Shown here piece after piece: positions 1-4,877 of a stretch of 7,396 nucleotides of DNA. The stretch's first letter is position 1; every line of letters begins with the position of its first letter. The stretch is from Acidobacteriota bacterium (GTDB taxonomy: Bacteria > Acidobacteriota > Blastocatellia > RBC074), in assembly GCA_013140935.1 (NCBI GenBank), contig JABFSD010000077.1:1-7396 (forward strand), given 5' to 3'. Both the position numbers and the translations under genes were made by a program. The notes under the pieces are model-generated. The model did no database searches. It was given only the letters and a program-made list of their open reading frames with translations, and had not been told where the DNA came from.

Positions 1-212
1 GAGGGCACGGCGATTTGACGACGGTACGAGTCAACGTCGGCGGCGTGGCGATCAGTTCACTCGGCGCAGGCGACGCCGGAGCGCAATTCGTCGGCCTCGA
101 TCAAATCAACAGCGGCGCGCTGCCCAGTTCGCTCGCCGGACGCAAAGAAGTCGAAGTCAGCGTGACCGTCGCGGGCAAGACGACGAATAAGGTGATGGTA
201 GTGATTCAGTAA
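1..212 (+). CDS. 3' end of a protein with a TIGR03437-like (Solibacter-type) C-terminal domain (partial)
   Basis: Only the last ~69 codons are in the window. The frame is open from base 3 and ends at TAA 210-212. The readable peptide has the hallmarks of the 'Solibacter uncharacterised C-terminal domain' (TIGR03437): a VRVNVGGV strand, a small-residue turn, then FVGLDQIN, then LPSSLAGRKEVEVSVTVAGK and a final strand ending VMVVIQ at the stop. As known for the family, this beta-rich Ig-like domain sits at the extreme C-terminus of large, mostly secreted acidobacterial proteins with varied N-terminal parts. The function of this protein cannot be told because its main body is upstream of the window. 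A TTG at 15 could be read as a start. The domain homology already runs through that point, so a truncated long gene is much more likely than a 65-residue protein. The gene converges on the GH63 gene, with the two stop codons 69 bp apart. Confidence 0.75.
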   Translation, partial: GHGDLTTVRVNVGGVAISSLGAGDAGAQFVGLDQINSGALPSSLAGRKEVEVSVTVAGKTTNKVMVVIQ

Positions 213-216
213 TCAC
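201..216. repeat. Small hairpin spanning the stop codon of the left gene
   Basis: GTGATT (201-206) and AATCAC (211-216) are exact reverse complements with the 4-nt loop CAGT between them. The TAA stop at 210-212 lies in the loop and right arm. The hairpin shares base 216 with the outer edge of the 39-bp palindrome, so the two would stack almost end to end in the transcript. A 6-bp stem alone is common by chance; it is listed because it directly abuts the much stronger element. Confidence 0.4.
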
Positions 217-254
217 GGGGTGTAGCGCGGATTAGTAATCCGCGCTACACCCCG
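216..254. repeat. 39-bp perfect palindrome (REP-like hairpin) between convergent genes
   Basis: The arms 216-234 and 236-254 are exact reverse complements around a single central G at 235. The outer part of each arm is CGGGGTGTAGCGCGGATT. As single-stranded DNA or RNA it would fold into an 18-bp GC-rich stem with a 3-nt loop. It lies just after the stop of the left gene and 27 bp beyond the stop of the facing GH63 gene, so it could limit read-through or protect 3' ends on both strands. No T-run follows it on either strand, so it is not a canonical intrinsic terminator. The exact symmetry and intergenic position suit a dispersed REP-type element. That it is dispersed is an inference, as only one full copy is in the window. 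Confidence 0.8.
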
Positions 255-261
255 CAACGCG

Positions 262-285
262 ATGAGCAACCGGGCTGCGGCTCAT
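262..285. repeat. Short inverted repeat overlapping the GH63 stop codon
   Basis: ATGAGC (262-267) and GCTCAT (280-285) are exact reverse complements around a 12-nt loop. The right arm contains most of the GH63 stop codon (282-284 on the plus strand, TGA on the minus strand). With the hairpins at 201-216 and 216-254 it makes three inverted repeats in 85 bp between the convergent genes. The stem is short and could be chance. Confidence 0.3.
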
Positions 286-2999
286 AAGGTCGGTAAGGCT
301 TTCGGATCAAGCAAGCCCGTCGCCTTGGTGCGCTCTTCGGCATAAACCTGTTGAATCAGCTTGGCGACCAGCCCCGTCCAGCCGGTTTGATGGCTCGCGC
401 CCATACCTTCACCATTGTCGCCGTGGAAGTATTCGTAAAACAAAACGTAATCGCGCCAATGCGGATCGTGCTGAAACTTATCAACCGCGCCGTAGATCGG
501 ACGCTTGCCCATCGCGTCTTGCGCGAACATCGCTGTCAGTCGCCGCGACAATTCCATGCTCACGTCCCACAGATTCATCATCCGGCCTGAACCCGTAGGG
601 CACTCAACCTTAAAGCTATTCCCTAAGTAATAATGAAACTTCTGCAACGATTCGATGATGAGATAGTTGACGGGAAACCAAATCGGCCCGCGCCAGTTCG
701 AGTTGCCGCCGAACAAGCCCGAACGCGATTCGCCGGGCCAGTAATCTACGCGATGGATTTCGCCGTCAACATTCAACGTATATGGATTGCGTTCGTGATA
801 TTTCGACAGCGAGCGAATGCCGTAAGGCGAGAGGAATTCGTTTTCGTCGAGCAAGACTTGCAACACGCGCTTGAGCCGTTCGGGGTTGACCAGCGAGAAG
901 ATGCGCCGCGCACCGCCGCGCCGCTGTTGCGCTTCGATGTATTGCCCCAGTTCAGGAATGTTTTCGATGAACCATTGCATGCGTTCGTTGAAGCCTTCGT
1001 GCTGGTCGAGCAATTCGGGTTCGAGCGTTTCGACGGCAAACAACGGAATCAAACTCACCATCGAACGAATGCGCATCGGAAAATGCGTACCGTCGGGCAG
1101 GTTCAACGTGTCGTAATAAAACCCGTCCTCTTCATTCCACAATCCGCCGCCGCCGTGTTTGTTCATCGCGCGCGAGATGTAAACGAAATGCTCCATGAAT
1201 TTCGACGCTACGTCTTCGTACGCCGGATTGTCTTTGGCGAGTTCGAGCGCGATGACGAGCAGGTTGAGGCAATACATTCCCATCCAACTGGTCGCGTCAG
1301 ACTGTTCGAGCGAGCCACCCGTGGGCAGTTTGGCGCTGCGATCAAAGACGCCGATGTTGTCGAGACCGAGAAAGCCGCCTTCGAATACGTTGTTGCCTTC
1401 GGTGTCTTTGCGATTGACCCACCAGGTGAAATTCATCAGCAACTTGTGAAAGATGCGTTCGAGAAAAGCGCGGTCGCCTTTGCCAGTGCGGCGGCGTTCA
1501 ATCGTATAAACGCGCCACGCCGCCCACGCATGCACCGGCGGATTCACGTCGCCGAACGCCCACTCATACGCCGGAATCTGTCCGTTCGGGTGCATGTACC
1601 ATTCGCGCAGCATCAAGATGAGTTGTTCTTTTGCGAAGTCAGGATCAATCACCGCCAGCGGAATGCAATGAAAAGCCAAATCCCATGCGGCATACCACGG
1701 ATATTCCCACTTGTCGGGCATCGAGATGACGCTCTCGTTGTATAGATGCGTCCAGTTGCTGTTGCGCCCGGTCAGCCGCTGCGCGGGCGGCGACGGCTGT
1801 CCCGCATCGCCGCGCAACCAACGCCTCACGTCGTAATGATAAAACTGCTTTGACCACAGCATTCCCGCAAAGGCCTGTCGCTGAATGCGGCGAATATCTT
1901 CATTCACACCCGCGGGCGCATGCTTTTCATAAAACTCATCGGCTTCGGCCAGGCGACGCTGAAAGACGTAATCATACGAATGCCCGAACCCGACTTCCGC
2001 CGGATTGCGATCAGTCAGCCGCAACTTGAGCGTGACCGTTTCACCCGCGCCGATGTTCAGCGAATAACGCGCCGCCGCTTTCGTACCCGTCTGCTTCGGA
2101 TTGATTGCTTCGCGCTTGCCGTCCACTACGTAATTATTGATGCCGTCTTTTACGTAAGGCGTCGCGGCGGGCAAGCCATACAGCCGTTGCGTATTCGTTT
2201 CGTTTTCAGTGAAAAGCAATTCCGGTTCGCCTTCGCACACCAGCCAACGTTGGCCGCGATAAAAGTGATCTAGCTTGACGGCCTGCGTACCTTCGGGACT
2301 GAGATCAACTTTCATCGCCGGACGCGGCTTATTTTTGAAGGCCGGCAAATTCCACGACCACGTATTGCGAAACCACACCGTCGGCAACACATCAATCCGC
2401 GCCGTTTCAGGCCCGCGATTGGCGATGGTCACGCGAATCAAAATGTCTTCGACCGAGGCTTTGGCATATTCGACGAACACATCGAAATAGCGGTCTTCGT
2501 TAAAGACTCCGGTGTCGAGCAATTCATATTCGTCTTCGTACTTGCTGCGCCGCTGGTTCTCGTTGATGAGTTGCGCGTAAGGAAATTCGGCCTGCGGATA
2601 CTTATACAAAAACTTCATGTAAGAGTGCGTAGGCGTCGAGTCGAGATAGAAATAATATTCCTTCACGTCTTCGCCGTGATTGCCCTGCGGCCCGGTCACG
2701 CCGAACAATCGCTCTTTCAACATCGGATCGCGCCCGTTCCACAACGCCAGCGCGAAGCAAATAAACTGCCGCTGATCGCAAATGCCGCCCAGTCCTTCTT
2801 CGTTCCAGCGAAAGGCTTTCGACCGCGCGTGCTTGTGCGGTAAATAAGCCCACGCCGTACCGTCAGGCGAATAATCTTCGCGCACCGTGCCCCACGCGCG
2901 TTCGCTGAGATAAGGCCCCCAGCGCTTCCAATGGCCGCGCCGTCCGCGCGATTCTTTGAGGCGTAGGTCTTCTTCGATGATGGGTGTGGTGTCAGGCAT
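282..2999 (-). CDS. GH63-type / MGH1-like glycoside hydrolase ('glucosidase')
   Basis: A complete 905-residue enzyme of the bacterial GH63/MGH1-like group, related to eukaryotic mannosyl-oligosaccharide glucosidase, E. coli YgjK and mannosylglycerate hydrolase. These inverting enzymes hydrolyse terminal alpha-glycosidic bonds; the substrate here cannot be read from sequence. The N-terminal ~350 residues carry conserved blocks of the long 'glucosidase' subgroup ([16 protein letters not shown], residues 27-42; [12 protein letters not shown], 125-136), probably a beta-sandwich. The rest is an (alpha/alpha)6 barrel. D440 in YPWYAAWD (433-440) is the likely general acid. NWRGPIW (768-774) is a GH63 signature. 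[12 protein letters not shown] with TGWTGL (854-877) matches the family's C-terminal motif, with E856 the likely general base. No signal peptide is visible, so it is probably cytoplasmic. The ATG at 2997-2999 has no clear Shine-Dalgarno sequence, but homology begins close behind it. It may be transcribed from its own promoter in the 228-bp gap upstream, where I could identify none. Confidence 0.9.
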   Translation of the reverse strand: MPDTTPIIEEDLRLKESRGRRGHWKRWGPYLSERAWGTVREDYSPDGTAWAYLPHKHARSKAFRWNEEGLGGICDQRQFICFALALWNGRDPMLKERLFGVTGPQGNHGEDVKEYYFYLDSTPTHSYMKFLYKYPQAEFPYAQLINENQRRSKYEDEYELLDTGVFNEDRYFDVFVEYAKASVEDILIRVTIANRGPETARIDVLPTVWFRNTWSWNLPAFKNKPRPAMKVDLSPEGTQAVKLDHFYRGQRWLVCEGEPELLFTENETNTQRLYGLPAATPYVKDGINNYVVDGKREAINPKQTGTKAAARYSLNIGAGETVTLKLRLTDRNPAEVGFGHSYDYVFQRRLAEADEFYEKHAPAGVNEDIRRIQRQAFAGMLWSKQFYHYDVRRWLRGDAGQPSPPAQRLTGRNSNWTHLYNESVISMPDKWEYPWYAAWDLAFHCIPLAVIDPDFAKEQLILMLREWYMHPNGQIPAYEWAFGDVNPPVHAWAAWRVYTIERRRTGKGDRAFLERIFHKLLMNFTWWVNRKDTEGNNVFEGGFLGLDNIGVFDRSAKLPTGGSLEQSDATSWMGMYCLNLLVIALELAKDNPAYEDVASKFMEHFVYISRAMNKHGGGGLWNEEDGFYYDTLNLPDGTHFPMRIRSMVSLIPLFAVETLEPELLDQHEGFNERMQWFIENIPELGQYIEAQQRRGGARRIFSLVNPERLKRVLQVLLDENEFLSPYGIRSLSKYHERNPYTLNVDGEIHRVDYWPGESRSGLFGGNSNWRGPIWFPVNYLIIESLQKFHYYLGNSFKVECPTGSGRMMNLWDVSMELSRRLTAMFAQDAMGKRPIYGAVDKFQHDPHWRDYVLFYEYFHGDNGEGMGASHQTGWTGLVAKLIQQVYAEERTKATGLLDPKALPTL

Positions 3000-3227
3000 A
3001 GCTTGTGTTTAGAAATGAAACCGCTCTGGTGTTGAAGGTTGAATGGAGAGACCTTAACTCTCTGCTTGAACTCTCTGCTTGCCGCCATCGGTTTTGATGC
3101 ACGACATTTTTACCGTCTAAAGGTACGCCAGCATGACGGACACCAACAAACGCTCTACGTGGTAGGGATTAGTAAGGCCGATGTCTGCTAAAACGATTCT
3201 TATTCAAAAGGGTTTCTTTGTTTTGGG
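3000..3227. other. 228-bp gap between the phosphoesterase and GH63 genes
   Basis: I see no credible coding sequence here. The gap must carry any promoter for the GH63 gene, but I found no convincing -35/-10 pair on the minus strand. It holds the 13-bp tandem duplication (3056-3081). Two short stretches echo the larger palindromes of the window. CCGTCTAAAGG (3113-3123) is one mismatch from CCGCCTAAAGG (4824-4834). GGATTAGTAA (3166-3175) is identical to the centre of the left palindrome (229-238). They may be decayed repeat copies, but are short enough to be coincidence. No T-rich terminator hairpin follows the phosphoesterase stop. Confidence 0.5.
3056..3081. repeat. 13-bp perfect tandem duplication
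   Basis: AACTCTCTGCTTG occurs twice head to tail, at 3056-3068 and 3069-3081, with no mismatch or spacer. It lies 57-82 bp upstream of the GH63 start, so it would be in that gene's leader or promoter region. It could be a slippage duplication or a pair of protein-binding sites; the sequence does not decide. Confidence 0.7.
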
Positions 3228-4685
3228 TTAAAAATTAACCGGCGTGACTTGCAGCGGCGCTCCGGCAGTGGCGCGCGTCAGCTTTGCGGCAAAACGCGGA
3301 TGGCTCATCCAGTCCCAGTATTTCAACCCGAGTGAGCCGTCGGCGTTGAGTTGCAATACGCAATAACCATTGTTGCCGCGATCCTGTCGCAGGTTCGTCG
3401 CTGCCGGAAAACGCGCCTGCGTTTCGAGAAACAGCAGCGGGGCCGGTGCGGATTTACCGGGTTTTATCGTGTCGTAAGGATAGCCCGCGTGTCCAATGCA
3501 GCTTCCGACAAAGGGCAGTTCGGCGGAATGATTGAAGAGCGCGCAATAGTGCGTATTGCCCCAGAACCACAAATCCGCCAGCCGTTCATCCAGCACCAGC
3601 GACTTGAGGTCTCGATTCAGCAGTTTCGTCAGCCCGCGTTCGCCGTAACGATAAGGATGGTCGGCGCTCAACAGCACATTCACGCGGCCCGTCTCGCGTC
3701 CGAAGCGCAACACCTCTTGCAACCATTCAAGCAACGCCGGTTCGCGGTAACGGCCTTGTCCGAAAAAGGCCGTGTCAATGCCTACGATTTGAAAGCGTTG
3801 CGAGCGCAAACAGAAATAGCTGCCTTCCTGTTTTTGTCGGACGGGCTGCAACACAGCGCGTTTGCTGAGGTAATCGAAATAGGGAACGCCGCCCGAATAC
3901 ATCTCGTGATTTGAGTTCAAGGCGAACAAGCTGGTGTCGGCCAACAGCGGATCGAGTAATGCTTCGAAGTATTCAGCGAATTCCGAACGCCGCCCTGCGT
4001 AATAAACGTCGCCCAGATGAATGGCATAAGGAAAGCGCCGCGTGCGCAATTGCTTGGCGATGTATTTCGAGTAATAGCGGCCTACGCCAAAATCGCTGAA
4101 GAGCGCGATTTCGAGCGGGGCGGCGGGTGTCGGGTCTGCTAACTCATAAATGAACCGCGAGGGGAAGCGCGGCTCGTTGTGAAAGCGAAACGTTTCCCGC
4201 CTGGGCTGAGTGAGTACGAAAGGGCCTGCGCCGAAAACCCAGCCGAACATGCCGGCCAAATCGTCATTCTCGAATTTGCGGTCGGCAGGGTTAATGGGAA
4301 GCTCATTGAGGTCCATGCCGTCAAAGATGAAATCGGGTGGCAAGGCGGGAACTGCTGCCGCAAAGAACGCCGCGTCGGCCTGGATCGCGGCGACGGCTTC
4401 GCGCGGCGCGGCGAGCGCCTGACGGGCACGGGCAATCGCGACGCGCAATTGCGCTTCGGTCAATTCGGCGTCCACGAGAGCACGCATGCGCGTCAGGGTT
4501 TTGCGCGGATGGCGGTCTAACATCGCTTCGAGTTGATCGAGCCCGGCGGCATCGAGCGGCGGCAATTCCGCCGGGTCACTAGCCTGGACTGCCGTTGCGG
4601 CTGCCACCGCCGTGCGAGTCGCATCGGAAGGTAACGGCCCATTAAAACCGATGGTGCGATAGAGTCGGGTTAAGTCGTCGTTCAT
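3228..4685 (-). CDS. Calcineurin-like metallophosphoesterase with atypical metal-site motifs
   Basis: A complete 485-residue protein whose middle and C-terminal part is a calcineurin-like phosphoesterase; these are dinuclear-metal hydrolases of phosphomono- or diesters. The motifs appear in family order: SDFG (197-200; DxG form), GDVYY (225-229; GDxxY form), NSNHE (257-261), DH (342-343) and GNTH (376-379). DxG with GDxxY is the purple-acid-phosphatase pattern. Two key positions are changed: the Gly of GNH(D/E) is Ser258, and the first His of GHxH is Asn377. The second His (H379) and the other ligands remain, so activity may be altered rather than lost. Nearby blocks (EMYSGG, 261-266; WFWG, 373-376; CIGH, 396-399) suit a known metallophosphoesterase subgroup. 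Residues 1-185 are Ala-rich and largely helical, of a type I do not recognise. There is no signal peptide or membrane segment. The start is set by a strong ribosome site 6 bp upstream. The substrate is unknown. Confidence 0.85.
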   Translation of the reverse strand: MNDDLTRLYRTIGFNGPLPSDATRTAVAAATAVQASDPAELPPLDAAGLDQLEAMLDRHPRKTLTRMRALVDAELTEAQLRVAIARARQALAAPREAVAAIQADAAFFAAAVPALPPDFIFDGMDLNELPINPADRKFENDDLAGMFGWVFGAGPFVLTQPRRETFRFHNEPRFPSRFIYELADPTPAAPLEIALFSDFGVGRYYSKYIAKQLRTRRFPYAIHLGDVYYAGRRSEFAEYFEALLDPLLADTSLFALNSNHEMYSGGVPYFDYLSKRAVLQPVRQKQEGSYFCLRSQRFQIVGIDTAFFGQGRYREPALLEWLQEVLRFGRETGRVNVLLSADHPYRYGERGLTKLLNRDLKSLVLDERLADLWFWGNTHYCALFNHSAELPFVGSCIGHAGYPYDTIKPGKSAPAPLLFLETQARFPAATNLRQDRGNNGYCVLQLNADGSLGLKYWDWMSHPRFAAKLTRATAGAPLQVTPVNF

Positions 4686-4690
4686 AGCTG

Positions 4691-4699
4691 TCTCCTCTT
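4691..4699 (-). promoter_or_regulatory. Ribosome binding site of the metallophosphoesterase gene
   Basis: Read on the minus strand, AAGAGGAGA lies five bases upstream of the ATG at 4683-4685; its core AGGAG is six bases away. This is a strong Shine-Dalgarno match at good spacing and fixes the start of the 485-residue protein. The downstream GH63 gene has no comparable site. Confidence 0.75.
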
Positions 4700-4747
4700 A
4701 GAACCGCCTTTCCAGGTTGTTCATGCCTCGGAAATAAATTAGTCAGA

Positions 4748-4853
4748 CGCATCGTTTAGAGTACCGCCTTTAGGCGGAATCGGAGGCTTTAGCCGACTTG
4801 CAAGTCGGCTAAAGCCTCCGATTCCGCCTAAAGGCGGTACTCTAAACGATGCG
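4748..4853. repeat. 106-bp perfect palindrome with nested palindromes
   Basis: The arms 4748-4800 and 4801-4853 are exact reverse complements over all 53 positions, with no spacer; I checked each pair. Each arm contains two smaller palindromes. CCGCCTTTAGGCGG (4764-4777) and GGCTTTAGCC (4785-4794) in the left arm recur as CCGCCTAAAGGCGG (4824-4837) and GGCTAAAGCC (4807-4816) in the right arm. It could thus fold as one 53-bp stem or as four short stem-loops; as duplex DNA it could extrude a cruciform. It lies 24 bp beyond the GMC stop and 62 bp before the phosphoesterase start. In a shared transcript it would separate the two genes and could terminate, attenuate or protect RNA. The build resembles two REP units placed head to head. 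No transposase gene is in the window. Confidence 0.95.
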
Positions 4854-4877
4854 CCCATATTTCAAAGAAATCCTTTT

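Noticed and set aside
15..17. TTG at 15 as the start of a 65-residue protein
   Set aside because: The frame is open to the left edge, and the peptide is the tail of a domain normally found at the end of much longer proteins.
216..254. Rho-independent terminator
   Set aside because: The stem is strong, but neither side is followed by a run of T residues, so only a non-canonical role can be proposed.
633..1745. Long open frame of 370 codons on the plus strand, opposite the GH63 gene
   Set aside because: It lies wholly within the GH63 coding region, which has strong family motifs throughout. Its translation looks like the antisense of codon-biased DNA, with no recognisable domain.
3351..3914. 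187-codon open frame on the plus strand opposite the metallophosphoesterase
   Set aside because: It covers the region encoding the phosphoesterase metal motifs on the other strand and has no recognisable motif of its own.
4748..4853. The palindrome as a sequencing or assembly artefact
   Set aside because: Hairpin artefacts usually mirror whole flanks. Here the symmetry stops sharply at 4748 and 4853, and distinct genes in one orientation continue on both sides. Reads would still be needed to exclude it fully.
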